This document shows, in pieces, positions 42,801 to 51,190 of a stretch of 64,000 nt of DNA. This DNA comes from Gaiellasilicea sp037720595 (GTDB lineage: Bacteria; Actinomycetota; Thermoleophilia; Gaiellales; Gaiellaceae). Position numbers and translations under genes: made by a program. The notes under the pieces are model-generated. The model was not told the DNA's origin. It did not search any database and saw nothing but the letters and a program-made list of their open reading frames with translations. The stretch is from the NCBI GenBank assembly GCA_037720595.1, contig JBBJLW010000018.1:1-64000 (forward strand), in the 5' to 3' direction. Position 1 is the stretch's first letter. Each line of letters starts with the position of its first letter.

Positions 42801-43683
42801 CCGCGCCGGCGACCGGAAGCGGCTCGATCTCAGGCAGGATCCCGTCCTCGGCGGTGTCCCGGATCCCGTAGTCGCCGGGCTCGGCGCCCGCGAGAAGCAG
42901 GATCAGCGCGAGCCCGCCGAGCGGCGTGTCGATCCCGTCGACCGTCGAGAGCCCGTTGCGCTGGAAGGCGGGAATCGCGCTCTGGAGGACGCGCGAGAGC
43001 TCGGCGCCGACCACCGGCTCGCCGGTCCCTGCGAGGCCGCCGTAGAGGCCGGCGAGGAAACGAGCCGTGTCGCCCTGCTGCGGCTCGGCCTGGCGGATCA
43101 CGACGAGCGCGTCCGCGGGCGTGTCGAAGTCGCCCTCGCGCTGGCCGACGAGATCGGGCGTGAGGAGATCCCAGAGCGGAGTCTCGCCGCCGTCCACCAG
43201 CTCGCGGCCGAGGTCGCGGCCGAGGTTGTCGAGCTCGTCCTCGCCCACGTAGCCGCCGAACTCCTCCTGCGAGCCGAGCGTGCGTTCGAGCTCTTCGGTT
43301 ATCACCGGGACGTTGATGGCCCGCATGCGGATGAGGTCGCCGCCGCTGCGGTTCAACGCGCGCCGCACCCATTCGAGCGTGGTATCGACCGAGCCCACGA
43401 CGAGCACCGCCACGCCCGCGCCCTCGAGCCGCTGATCCGCGAGCACCGGATAGGCGCTCTCGACGAACGCCTGCGCGGCCGCCTGACGCCGCTCGAGGTC
43501 GCCCGCGCGCTCTTCGGCAGCGTCGACCCGGCCGTCGAGCTCGGCAATCCGGCGGTTGAAGCTGTCGCGTTGCGCATCGTCGACGAAGCCACGGCCGGAG
43601 ATCCCGACGCCCGCGAGGATCCCGATCACGAGCGCGAGGAAGACCGCCGCGAGCGAGATCGCGTGATAGCGGAAGTCGAGCAC
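42793..43683 (-). CDS. steB: SteB/MctB-like copper-transporter-family protein
   Basis: 296 residues. MLDFRYHAISLAAVFLALVI then GILAGVGI is the family N-terminus, one transmembrane helix. A coiled coil follows (RRIAELDGRVDAAEERAGDL), then an outer domain with GVAVLVVGSVDTTLEWVRRA. In Mycobacterium MctB was linked to copper and in Corynebacterium SteB works with SteA in cell separation. The order steA-steB here supports the envelope role. It lies 19 bases behind steA. Confidence 0.85.
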   Translation of the reverse strand: MLDFRYHAISLAAVFLALVIGILAGVGISGRGFVDDAQRDSFNRRIAELDGRVDAAEERAGDLERRQAAAQAFVESAYPVLADQRLEGAGVAVLVVGSVDTTLEWVRRALNRSGGDLIRMRAINVPVITEELERTLGSQEEFGGYVGEDELDNLGRDLGRELVDGGETPLWDLLTPDLVGQREGDFDTPADALVVIRQAEPQQGDTARFLAGLYGGLAGTGEPVVGAELSRVLQSAIPAFQRNGLSTVDGIDTPLGGLALILLLAGAEPGDYGIRDTAEDGILPEIEPLPVAGAGG

Positions 43684-43702
43684 GACCGCAGTCTCGCAGA
43701 GC

Positions 43703-44824
43703 TCAAAGACCCAACAGGCGATCGGCCAGGCCGGTGAAGACGCTGCGCAGGGCGGGGGACGCGGCGATCGCGACGACGATTCCTGCGAGCCCGGCTACGA
43801 CGAGCGCGACGAGCGGCCACACGCCGACGCGGCGGCTGACGAGCTGGGAGACGCCCTTCGCGTCGACGAGGATCTCCCCCACCTTCAGCCGCGTCACGAA
43901 GGTGGACGACATTCCGGCCCGGTTGCGCTCGAGGAACTCGACGAGGTTGAAATGGGTGCCGACGGCGACGATCAGCTCGGCGCCCTTCTCCTGCGCGAGC
44001 AGGAGCGCGATGTCCTCCGATATCCCCGGCGCAGAGATCGTGGCGAACGGGATGCCAAGGCGCCGCAGCCGCTCCTCGCCGGGCGCATGGCCCTCGCGGT
44101 AGGCATGCACGAGCACATCGGCGCCCGAGCGAAGCGCCTCGTCGGAGACCGAGTCCATGTCACCGACGATCACGTCCGGCCGCCAGCCCTCCTCGAGCAG
44201 GGCCTCCGCGCCGCCGTCCACAGCGACGAGAACGGGCCGGAAGTCGCGGACGTAGGAGCGGACGATGCGCAGGTCGCGCTTGTGTCCGGGCCCGCGGGCG
44301 ACGACGAGCGCGTGCCGGCCGCGGAAGCTCGTCGCGAGTTGCGGGAAGTCGAGCCCCTCGGTGAGTAGCTCGCCCTCCTCCCGCAGGTAGCGCATCGTGT
44401 TGTCGGCGAAGTCGCGCAGCGCATCGGTGACACGCCCCTGCTGCTCGGCGAGCGCCGCGACGAGCGCTCGCTCCTCCATCGCGCGGCCGTTGACGAGGCA
44501 GGTGTTCTTCTTGAACACGCTGGCACCGCGGATCGTGATCCGGTCACCGTCGGAGAGCTCGTCGAAGAGCTCGGCTCCGGGCGCATCGATCAGGCGAACG
44601 CCGCCTCGGACGAGGAGGAGCGGGCCGGGATTCGGAAAACGACCGCTCTGCGACTCGGCCACGTTGACGACGACGCGGATCCCGGACTCGACGAGCTCCT
44701 CGGCAGAGACGCGGTCGAGATCGGTGTGGTCGATGATCGCGATGTCCTGCGGGGTCAGCCGCGGCGTCAGCTCCTTCGTGCGGCGACCGAGGCGGGCAAC
44801 GCCGCTGTGCTCGACCAGGCTCAT
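43703..44824 (-). CDS. steA: SteA-like cytokinetic protein
   Basis: 373 residues. RLTPQDIAIIDHTDLDRVSA and GIRVVVNVAESQSGRFPNPG open the protein. The core VLVAVDGGAEALLEEGWRPD then VIVGDMDSVSDEAL resembles thiamin pyrophosphokinase, but its partner residues for thiamin are not obvious. One or two membrane helices end it (VGVWPLVALVVAGLAGIVVA). SteA and SteB of Corynebacterium recruit to the septum and regulate the hydrolase RipA. ATG overlaps the recN stop (ATGA). Confidence 0.9.
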   Translation of the reverse strand: MSLVEHSGVARLGRRTKELTPRLTPQDIAIIDHTDLDRVSAEELVESGIRVVVNVAESQSGRFPNPGPLLLVRGGVRLIDAPGAELFDELSDGDRITIRGASVFKKNTCLVNGRAMEERALVAALAEQQGRVTDALRDFADNTMRYLREEGELLTEGLDFPQLATSFRGRHALVVARGPGHKRDLRIVRSYVRDFRPVLVAVDGGAEALLEEGWRPDVIVGDMDSVSDEALRSGADVLVHAYREGHAPGEERLRRLGIPFATISAPGISEDIALLLAQEKGAELIVAVGTHFNLVEFLERNRAGMSSTFVTRLKVGEILVDAKGVSQLVSRRVGVWPLVALVVAGLAGIVVAIAASPALRSVFTGLADRLLGL

Positions 44825-46446
44825 TGCAGGGCGGAAAGGAACTCGCGCCCGCCGAGCATCCGTTCGAGCTCCTCGCGCCGCTCGGCCTCGTCCAGCTCCT
44901 CGATCCGCGTATGGGTCGGGTCGCCGGGCACCTTCTCGACGCGGAAGTGGCGGTCCGCGACGCTTGCGATCTGCGGGAGATGGGTGATCGTGATCACCTG
45001 AGCGCGCTCCGAGAGCCGCCTCAGGGTCTCCGCGACCGCGTGGGCGGTCGTGCCGCCAATCCCGGCGTCGATCTCGTCGAAGACGAGCGTCTCGCCACCT
45101 CCGACCGCGGCGATCGCGAGCGCGACGCGCGAGAGCTCGCCGCCCGAGGCGGTCTCGGCGATGGGGCCGAAGGGCAGGCCGGCGTTCGGCCGGATCAGGA
45201 AGACTGCCTCGTCGCAGCCGCTTGCACCCTGCTCGCGCTCGCGTAGCTCGACCCGGAACTCGCCCTCGCCCATGCCGACGCCGCGGAGCTCCTCGGCGAC
45301 GGCCGCGGCGAAGGGCACGGCGGCGGTGGCGCGGGCCTCGCGAAGCTCGCCAGTGAGCCGGGCAACGCCCGCCTCGGCGAGCGAGAGCGCCTCGGCCGCG
45401 GCGATGGCCGGGTCGAGGCCGCCTGCGCGCGCCGCCAGCTCCGATCGGGCTCCGGTCGCGCGCTCGAGCAGCTCCTCGTACGTGCCGGCTCGAAAGCGCC
45501 GCTTCGCGTCGGCGATCCGCTCGAGCTCCTCTTCCACCCGCTCGACGCGGCCCGGGTCCGCCTCGAGTGAGGCGAGGAAGCCGCGGAGATCCGAGCCGAG
45601 CTCGTGCAGCCGCAGCGCGAGGTCGCGCAGCTCCCGTCCCGCGCGCTCGAGCTCCGGCGCGAGCCGCTCGAGCGGCGCGATCGCGCGCTCGGCGACGCCC
45701 GTAAGCGAGGCGGCGCCCTCACCGTCGTCCGGGGCAAGCGCCTCCGCCGCGGCGTTCGTCGCCTCCACGAGCTCCGTGGCATGGCGCAGCCGCTCGCGCT
45801 CGGCGCGCAATGCGGACTCGGCTTCGGGGTCGAGCCCCTCGACGGCCTCGACAAGCGCCTCGAGCTCTGCGATCCGTGCCTCCTCGGCAGCGGCATCGCG
45901 GGTGAGCTCGTCGTGGCGCCGGCGGGCGGCGGCAACCTCGCGCCACGCCACCCGCAGCTCCCACCGGCGGCGGAGCTGCTCTTCGCCCGCATACGAGTCG
46001 AGCACGTCGAGCTGGTACGAGGGCCGCGCGAGCCGACGCTGCTCGAACTGGCCCGACATCGCGAGCAGCCGCTCGGTCGCCGCCGCGAGGTCCTCGCGCG
46101 CGACCGCCCGCCCCCAGGCGTACGCGCGCGTCCGCCCGTCGGCGAAGACACGGCGCGCGAGGACAAGGCCGGGCTCGTCTTCCGGCGCAAGGCCGGCGAG
46201 CGCCTCGAGCTCGTCGTCGTCGAAGAATCCCTCGGGCACCTCGAACTCCGCCTCGACATAGGCCTCCCGCGCGCCGGCACCCACCGCGCCCGCGTCCCCT
46301 TTCGCGCCGAGCAGAAGCCCGAATGCCTGGGCCAGGATCGTCTTGCCGGCCCCCGTCTCGCCCGTGATCGCGTTCAGCCCCGGCGCAGGCGCGAGCTCCG
46401 CGTCGCGGATCAGGACGAGGTTCTCGATGCGGAGGCTGCGAAGCAC
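44821..46446 (-). CDS. recN: DNA repair protein RecN
   Basis: 541 residues. The Walker A is LNAITGETGAGKTILAQAFG. Long coiled-coil stretches fill the middle. The signature TASGGELSRVALAIAAV, Walker B TLVFDEIDAGIGG and ITHLPQIASVADRHF end it. RecN is an SMC-like protein that tethers broken DNA ends. GTG 46446 lies 4 bases after nadK. No GAAC-N4-GTTC box is visible nearby, so SOS control is not shown here. Confidence 0.96.
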   Translation of the reverse strand: MLRSLRIENLVLIRDAELAPAPGLNAITGETGAGKTILAQAFGLLLGAKGDAGAVGAGAREAYVEAEFEVPEGFFDDDELEALAGLAPEDEPGLVLARRVFADGRTRAYAWGRAVAREDLAAATERLLAMSGQFEQRRLARPSYQLDVLDSYAGEEQLRRRWELRVAWREVAAARRRHDELTRDAAAEEARIAELEALVEAVEGLDPEAESALRAERERLRHATELVEATNAAAEALAPDDGEGAASLTGVAERAIAPLERLAPELERAGRELRDLALRLHELGSDLRGFLASLEADPGRVERVEEELERIADAKRRFRAGTYEELLERATGARSELAARAGGLDPAIAAAEALSLAEAGVARLTGELREARATAAVPFAAAVAEELRGVGMGEGEFRVELREREQGASGCDEAVFLIRPNAGLPFGPIAETASGGELSRVALAIAAVGGGETLVFDEIDAGIGGTTAHAVAETLRRLSERAQVITITHLPQIASVADRHFRVEKVPGDPTHTRIEELDEAERREELERMLGGREFLSALQ

Positions 46447-46450
46447 CGAA

Positions 46451-47314
46451 CTAGGAAGCGAAGGTACGGCTGTAGCGGCTGAAGAATGTCGCCTCCGGAA
46501 GGGTGGCGAGGAGCGAGCGCTGCTCGCCGATCCGGGCGATCACGCGGCCGCCGGGCGGAAGGTCGACGACGCGGTGTCCGTCGACGAGCGCCGTCGCGCC
46601 GAGGTCGGCGGTCCGGTTCCAGACGATCACGTCGCGGCCGCGCGGAACGACGAGCGGCCGGGCGTTCAGCGAATGTGGGGCGATGAACGTCACCGCCATC
46701 GCGTCGAGCCCCCACACGAGCACCGGGCCGCCGTTCGAGAAGTTGTAGCCCGTCGATCCCGGGGGAGTCGCACAGACGACTCCGTCGCACGCGAGTCGTC
46801 CGAGCTTCTCGTCTCCAACAGCCCATTCGAGCTGGATCATCCGCCCGACGACGGCGCTCGCGACCACGAGATCGTTGACCGCGACCCGCCGCTCCTCCCC
46901 CACCTCGACTTCGAGCGTCGGCAGCTCCACGACCTTGTATTCGCCGGCAAAGATCCGGGTGAGCCCCGACTCGAGCTCGCCTCGCGGAATCGAGGAGAGG
47001 AAGCCGACCCGACCGAAGTTGACGCCGATCACCGGCACCGCCGTACCGAGGAAACGGGCGAGGGCGCGGAGCATCGTGCCGTCGCCGCCGAGCACGACGG
47101 CGACGTCGACCTCCTCGTTGCCGTCGTCGGCGGCCGGGAGCGCATGCTTTGCAGCCTCGTCCTCGTCGAGCACCAGCTCGACCCCGGCCTCGCGCGCGAC
47201 CGTCGCGAGCCGGGCAAGCGCCGGCCCGATCGTCTGCGGCTTGCCGTGGGTGAGCACGACCGCGCGGCGGATCTGTCTAGCCAACTGCGGTGTCGATCCG
47301 GTCGTCGATGTCAT
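46451..47314 (-). CDS. nadK: NAD kinase
   Basis: 287 residues from ATG 47314, or 277 from TTG 47284, which would overlap the tlyA stop in the same TTG-NN-TAG way as phrB and comB. VAVVLGGDGTMLRALA is the GGDG signature. VIGVNFGRVGFLSSI, EWAVGDEKLGRLACDGVVCA then TPPGSTGYNFSNGGPVL, and AVTFIAPHSLNARPLVVP follow. It makes NADP from NAD. Confidence 0.95.
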   Translation of the reverse strand: MTSTTGSTPQLARQIRRAVVLTHGKPQTIGPALARLATVAREAGVELVLDEDEAAKHALPAADDGNEEVDVAVVLGGDGTMLRALARFLGTAVPVIGVNFGRVGFLSSIPRGELESGLTRIFAGEYKVVELPTLEVEVGEERRVAVNDLVVASAVVGRMIQLEWAVGDEKLGRLACDGVVCATPPGSTGYNFSNGGPVLVWGLDAMAVTFIAPHSLNARPLVVPRGRDVIVWNRTADLGATALVDGHRVVDLPPGGRVIARIGEQRSLLATLPEATFFSRYSRTFAS

Positions 47315-48041
47315 CGAGGAGCACGGCCTCGTCGCGGTGGATGAAGTGGACGAAGAACTCGCGGTTGCCCTTCGGGCCGGGCAAGCCTGAGTCTACGACG
47401 CCGACGGCCGTCGCCCCCCAGCCGAGCGCGGCGTCGATCACCTCGCGCAGGACTCGCCGCCGCACCGCCGGATCGCGTACCACGCCGCCCTGGGGAACGT
47501 CCGCGCGGCCGGCCTCGAACTGCGGCTTCACGAGCACGAGCGCGTCCCACTCGTCGTCGAGCAGGCGCAGCGCGGGCGGAAGCACGAGCCTGACGCTGAT
47601 GAAGGACACGTCGCAGACGAGCAGATCGGGGCGGAACGGCAGCTCGGTCAACTCGCGCGCGTTCGTCCGCTCGAGCACGATCACACGCGGGTCGTCGCGG
47701 AGCTTCGGGTGGAGCTGACCGTAGCCGACGTCGACCGCGATCACCCTTGCCGCGCCGTTCTGGAGCAGGCAGTCCGTGAAGCCCCCCGTCGAGGCGCCGA
47801 GGTCGATCGCGTCGCGGTCGTCGAGCTCGACGTGGAGCTGCGCCAGCGCGTTCGCGAGCTTCTCGCCGCCGCGCGAGACGAAGCGCGCCGGCCGCTCGAC
47901 CTCCAGCTCGGCATCCTCGTCGACCTGGTGCCCGGGCTTGTCATGGCCACGAACGAGGCCGGCGAGCACGAGCGCCTGCGCCTGCGCGCGGCTCTCCGCG
48001 TGTCCGCGCTCGACGAGCAGGACATCGAGTCGCTTCTTCAT
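47277..48041 (-). CDS. tlyA: TlyA-family rRNA 2'-O-methyltransferase
   Basis: 254 residues. KKRLDVLLVERGHAESRAQA is the S4 RNA-binding domain. RFVSRGGEKLANAL, AIDLGASTGGFTDCLLQNGA and VIAVDVGYGQLHPKLRDD are the SAM fold. LVLVKPQFEAG and GNREFFVHF complete it. TlyA methylates 16S and 23S rRNA in Mycobacterium and can also cause capreomycin sensitivity. ATG 48041 is 6 bases from a TACCCT box. It leads tlyA-nadK-recN-steA-steB-GT2-pyrG. Confidence 0.95.
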   Translation of the reverse strand: MKKRLDVLLVERGHAESRAQAQALVLAGLVRGHDKPGHQVDEDAELEVERPARFVSRGGEKLANALAQLHVELDDRDAIDLGASTGGFTDCLLQNGAARVIAVDVGYGQLHPKLRDDPRVIVLERTNARELTELPFRPDLLVCDVSFISVRLVLPPALRLLDDEWDALVLVKPQFEAGRADVPQGGVVRDPAVRRRVLREVIDAALGWGATAVGVVDSGLPGPKGNREFFVHFIHRDEAVLLDDIDDRIDTAVG

Positions 48042-48047
48042 CGTGCA

Positions 48048-48053
48048 AGGGTA
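48048..48053 (-). promoter_or_regulatory. TACCCT box before tlyA
   Basis: TANNNT element 6 bases before ATG 48041; probable promoter of the whole tlyA-pyrG run. Confidence 0.5.
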
Positions 48054-48079
48054 GTCCGCGCACCTGTTACACCTCTGTC

Positions 48080-48574
48080 ATGGAATTGCACGGAGATCGC
48101 GTCGTCCTGCGGCCGCTCGCTGAGGAGTACGTCGCGGCGCTCGCTGAGATCGGGAGCGAGCCGGAGGTGGCGCGCTGGTGGGCCGGAATCGACGAGCCGT
48201 ACCTCCTCGAGGAGCTGGCGGCCGGGCTGAGCTTCGCGATCGTCTCGGAAGGCGAGGTCGCGGGAATGATCCAGCTCTACGAGGAGCTGGACGAGGAGTT
48301 CCGGCACGCGGGGATGGATCTCTTCCTCGGCACGCAGTTCCAGGATCGCGGGCTCGGCACCGATGCCGTGCGGACGATGGCCCGCTACCTCGTGCGCGAG
48401 CGCGGCCACCACCGGCTGATCATCGATCCGGCCGCCGACAACGAGCGTGCGATCCGCTGCTACGAGAAGATCGGCTTCCGCCGCGTCGGGATTATGCGCG
48501 AGTACTGGCTCGACCCGGACGGCGTCCGGCGCGACGGATTGCTGCTCGATCTGCTCGCGTCCGAGCTCGCCTAG
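48080..48574 (+). CDS. GNAT acetyltransferase, AAC(6')/RimJ-like
   Basis: 164 residues. LHGDRVVLRPLAEEYVAALA opens a RimJ/RimL-like GNAT. IVSEGEVAGMIQLYEELDEE, QFQDRGLGTDAVRTMARYLV (acetyl-CoA loop) and ADNERAIRCYEKIGFRRVGI then MREYW follow. This order matches aminoglycoside 6'-N-acetyltransferases and relatives, but resistance cannot be claimed. It is divergent from tlyA and shares its CTAG end with the arginase remnant. Confidence 0.87.
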   Translation: MELHGDRVVLRPLAEEYVAALAEIGSEPEVARWWAGIDEPYLLEELAAGLSFAIVSEGEVAGMIQLYEELDEEFRHAGMDLFLGTQFQDRGLGTDAVRTMARYLVRERGHHRLIIDPAADNERAIRCYEKIGFRRVGIMREYWLDPDGVRRDGLLLDLLASELA

Positions 48575-49445
48575 CCGAGGCCGCCGGCGAGCGCGGCAGC
48601 GAGGTTCCGGCCCGCCGCCCCCGCCGGGATCGAGCGTCGGATTGTAGATCGTGATCTCGACGCCGACGACGCGCCCCGTGGCCATCGCGGTCCGCAACAC
48701 GGCGGTGAGCTCAGCCGCGTCGAGGCCCCCGGGCTGCCGGTAGTCGACCGCCGGCATCACGGCGTCGTCGAGGACGTCGGCGTCGACATGGATCCAGTAG
48801 CTCTCTGGACCGTCGGAACGCATGAGGTGCGCGATCGCATCCTGCGCGGCCTGTTCGTGGCCTCGAGAGCGGACCGTAGGCAGGTCGAGTCCGAGCAGCT
48901 CCGCGGGCAGCGGCTGGCTACCGTCCCGGGCGCTCTCGTCGCCGTCGCGGAAGCCGAATGCGACGGCATCCTCAGAACGGATCAGGGCGCCACTCCAGCC
49001 GGGAAGCAGGGCGGGCCCGTGACCGGTGACGAGTGCGAGATCCATCGACGCGGCCTCTCCTGTCGGCTCCGCGGCGGGCTGGTAGAAGTCGGCGTGTGGC
49101 CGTCGAGAAAGAGCAACCCGAAGCGGCCACGGCGGCGTAGGGCCAGCGCATTGCCGAGCAGGATGCTGCAGTCGCCGCCCAGCACGAGCGGAGCGCGGCC
49201 GATGTCGAGCTGCTCGCCGACGGCGTCGGCCAGCCCCGCTGCGAACTGCGCAACCTCCGGAGCGTGAAGCACTCCAGACGCGGGATCCCGGAGGAAGGTC
49301 TTCGCCGGCACCTCGAGCGTGGCGGCCACCGAAGCGTCAAGCGCGTCGAGCAACCCAGCGTCCTCAGCGCGCGCGGGAGCAGCTCGACGCCAACTGCTCG
49401 CAGCCCGAGCCCCGACGGCGCCTCGACAACCGCCCATGCCGTCAC
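48571..49445 (-). pseudogene. Arginase/ureohydrolase gene with three frameshifts
   Basis: GTG 49445 opens TAWAVVEAPSGLGLRAVGVE then LLPRALR. Another frame continues DAGLLDALDASVAATLEVPA, GRAPLVLGGDCSILLGNALA and LLFLDGH. An extra AC in CACACG shifts it; the rest reads ADFYQPAAEPTGEAASMDLA then LVTGHG and WIHVDADVLDDAVM. A shift in a G-run near 48620 precedes AAGRNLAAALAGGLG and the stop. Metal ligands GGDCS, DGHAD and DADV are recognisable, so the ancestor was an active ureohydrolase. Confidence 0.85.
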
Positions 49446-49524
49446 CTGGATCCCCCGTCACCGAGACCGCGCACCTCCGCAGTATCGCGGGGCTTTCGAC
49501 GCGCGACCCGCTAAGACCTACCGC

Positions 49525-49548
49525 CCGTACGTACCGGCCGTACGTACC
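49525..49548. repeat. Direct repeat of CCGTACGTACC
   Basis: The 11-base unit occurs at 49525-49535 and 49538-49548, two bases apart. Each contains the palindrome GTACGTAC. Spacing of 13 bases is a little over one helical turn. Could be a pair of protein sites upstream of the decayed arginase or the isoprenoid gene. Confidence 0.5.
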
Positions 49549-49552
49549 CCCC

Positions 49553-49573
49553 AGGGACACCCCGGGTGTCCCT
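49553..49573. repeat. Perfect 21-base hairpin AGGGACAC...GTGTCCCT
   Basis: Ten-base arms starting AGGGACACCC and ending GGGTGTCCCT meet around a single C. It may be a terminator-like or REP-like element between the arginase remnant and the isoprenoid synthase gene; no T-run follows on either strand. Confidence 0.5.
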
Positions 49574-49638
49574 ACCGAAACGCTATCGAGGAAATCGTCA
49601 CGGATGTGTGACGACTTCGTTCCGAAAGCGAAACGATC

Positions 49639-50415
49639 TCAGGCGGTGCGTGAGGCGAGACCCGCGACGAGCTCGACGAGCACGGACGTGTCTGCCGGGA
49701 CGGCATCGAGGCGCTCCTGTGCCCGGCTCGCCGCCTCATCGGCGAGCGTGCGGGCGCCGTCGACGCCGTGGCTCGCCGCGTAGCCGTCGCCGTCGAGCAC
49801 GTCGTCCACGATCTGGAAGAGCAGGCCGAGCTCGTCGCCGAACGCGCGCCAGGGCTGCTGTTCCCGCTCAGGTACCTCTGCCGCCCAGAGCGCGACGCCG
49901 ACAGAGGCGGAGAAGAGCGAGCCCGTCTTCAGGCGGTGCAGCTCCGCGAGATCGCTGCCAGAGCCGGTTACGTCGAGATATTGGCCGGCGATCATTCCGA
50001 GCGTCGCCTTTGCGAGCTCCCGCCCCACCGCGGGTGTCGGATAGGAGAGCGCGAGCCGGAACGCTTCCGCGAGCAGCGCGTCGCCGGCGAGCAGCGCGGC
50101 CGCCTCGCCGAAGGCAACGTGCGCGCTCGGGCGGCCGCGCCGCTCGTCATCGTCGTCGAGCGCAGGGAGGTCGTCGTGGACGAGCGAGAACGTGTGCACG
50201 AGCTCGATCGCGGCTGCCGCGGGCAGGCACAGCTCCGGCTCGGCCCCCGCCGCCTCGCCGACCGCGAGGCAGAGCACCGGCCTGATCCGCTTCCCGCCCG
50301 ACTCGAGCGGATAGCGAACGGCGTCCTCGAGCCCACCGAGCTCGGGTGACAATGCGAGCTCGCCGAGATAGTCCTCGACGAGAGCGCGGAGGTCGTCAGG
50401 GCTGTGGAGGCGCAT
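49639..50415 (-). CDS. Polyprenyl (farnesyl/geranylgeranyl) diphosphate synthase
   Basis: 258 residues, slightly short for the family. The first aspartate-rich motif is SLVHDDLPALDDDDERRG. The second is LLFQIVDDVLDGDGY. YPLESGGKRIRPVLCLAVGE and LKTGSLFSASVGVALWA are also typical. It condenses isopentenyl units into prenyl diphosphates. Its start overlaps xseB by 20 bases. The pairing ispA-xseB is common in bacteria. Confidence 0.93.
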   Translation of the reverse strand: MRLHSPDDLRALVEDYLGELALSPELGGLEDAVRYPLESGGKRIRPVLCLAVGEAAGAEPELCLPAAAAIELVHTFSLVHDDLPALDDDDERRGRPSAHVAFGEAAALLAGDALLAEAFRLALSYPTPAVGRELAKATLGMIAGQYLDVTGSGSDLAELHRLKTGSLFSASVGVALWAAEVPEREQQPWRAFGDELGLLFQIVDDVLDGDGYAASHGVDGARTLADEAASRAQERLDAVPADTSVLVELVAGLASRTA

Positions 50416-50662
50416 CCGCCCGTGCCCGCGCCTTCGCGAGCTCGCTCTCGACTTGCTTGGCGAGCTCCGCGAGCTCTCCGAGGACGTCGACCGCAGCTTC
50501 CGCGTTCTCCGCCGCCGCCAGGCGCTCCAGCTCCTCGCGCGTCGCCTTCAGCCGCTCGAGCAGCTCCTCGGCCCTCCCGAGCGCCGCCTCGGTTTCGCTT
50601 CCCGCCGCTCCGGTGCCGGCACCTCCGCTTGCTGGCGGCTTCGTCGAGCCTACGCCGTTCAT
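50396..50662 (-). CDS. xseB: Exodeoxyribonuclease VII small subunit with a repeat-derived N-terminus
   Basis: 88 residues. The XseB helix pair is ALGRAEELLERLKATREELE and LGELAELAKQVESELAKARA. The first 20 residues, MNGVGSTKPPASGGAGTGAA, come from the three-hairpin repeat and are unlike normal XseB. Exonuclease VII trims single-stranded DNA; no xseA is in the window. ATG 50662 overlaps the nusB stop (ATGA), and GGAGG lies just before. Confidence 0.78.
   Translation of the reverse strand: MNGVGSTKPPASGGAGTGAAGSETEAALGRAEELLERLKATREELERLAAAENAEAAVDVLGELAELAKQVESELAKARARADAPPQP
50605..50662 (-). repeat. Three-hairpin repeat, copy 1 (forms the XseB start)
   Basis: From ATG 50662 the minus strand reads ATGA-CGGCGTAGGCTCGACGAAGC, then CCGC-CAGCAA-GCGG, then GGTGCC-GGCACC. 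The third hairpin has lost its inner 9 bases. It keeps the frame open into xseB. Confidence 0.8.
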
Positions 50663-51054
50663 CCATCCACCTCCGTTTGTTCGCGGGCCACGCGGCCCAG
50701 GATCCCGTTCACGAGCCGCGCCGCGTCCTCGGACGCATAGCGCTTGGCCAGGACGACAGCCTCGTTCATCGCCACCTCCGGCGGCACGCTCTCGCGCTCG
50801 AGCTCGTGGATCCCGATCCGCAGGATGTTGCGCTCGAGCGTACCGAGCCGGTCGGCGGTCCAGCCCTCGGCGGCGTCTGTGATCTTGAGATCGAGCTCCT
50901 CCGCACGCGCCGCCACAGCCTCGGCGAGCTCGAGCGCGAACGCGTCCGGGATGCCGTCGTAGAGCGCCGTGAGCGGCTGGCCGGTCAGATCCCACTGATA
51001 GAGGAGGAAGAGTGCCGTCCGCCGCGCCTGGCGCCTTCCGACCGCTGCGCTCAT
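50659..51054 (-). CDS. nusB: Transcription antitermination factor NusB
   Basis: 131 residues. RRQARRTALFLLYQWDLTGQ is the N-terminal RNA-binding Arg-rich helix. LERNILRIGIHELERESVPP and NEAVVLAKRYASEDAARLVN, GILGRVA are conserved. NusB binds boxA RNA with S10 in rRNA antitermination. ATG 51054 overlaps the last codons of repeat copy 2 (ATGA). Confidence 0.95.
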   Translation of the reverse strand: MSAAVGRRQARRTALFLLYQWDLTGQPLTALYDGIPDAFALELAEAVAARAEELDLKITDAAEGWTADRLGTLERNILRIGIHELERESVPPEVAMNEAVVLAKRYASEDAARLVNGILGRVAREQTEVDG

Positions 51055-51122
51055 ACCCGCTCCGGCGACGGCAAAGCCGACACCTCCGCTACCGGCGGCT
51101 CCGTCGAGCCTACGCCGCTCAT
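51051..51122 (-). CDS. 23-codon repeat-borne mini-ORF (second)
   Basis: ATG 51122 overlaps the stop of the preceding mini-ORF, and its TGA overlaps the nusB ATG. The product would be MSGVGSTEPPVAEVSALPSP then ERV. It is the reading frame of a repeat copy and may only keep ribosomes moving to nusB. No known function. Confidence 0.5.
   Translation of the reverse strand: MSGVGSTEPPVAEVSALPSPERV
51055..51122 (-). repeat. Three-hairpin repeat, copy 2
   Basis: 68 bases: GGCTC-GACG-GAGCC, CCGC-CGGTA-GCGG, then GGTGTC-GGC-TTT-GCC-GTCGCC. Differs from copy 3 at a few positions only, so the tandem duplication is recent. Confidence 0.85.
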
Positions 51123-51190
51123 CCCCGCTCCGGCGCCGGCAAAGCCGACACCTCCGCTACCGGCGGCTCCGTCGAGCCTACGCCGCTCAC
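51119..51190 (-). CDS. 23-codon repeat-borne mini-ORF (first)
   Basis: GTG 51190 overlaps the stop of the Asp23 gene (GTGA), and its TGA overlaps ATG 51122. The product would be MSGVGSTEPPVAEVSALPAP then ERG, one residue of A/S and one of G/V different from its neighbour. The start is GTG, retained from the ancestral junction. Confidence 0.5.
   Translation of the reverse strand: MSGVGSTEPPVAEVSALPAPERG
51123..51190 (-). repeat. Three-hairpin repeat, copy 3
   Basis: 68 bases, adjacent to copy 2: GGCTC-GACG-GAGCC, CCGC-CGGTA-GCGG and GGTGTC-GGC-TTT-GCC-GGCGCC, the last a 9-base-pair stem with two G-U pairs. Confidence 0.85.
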
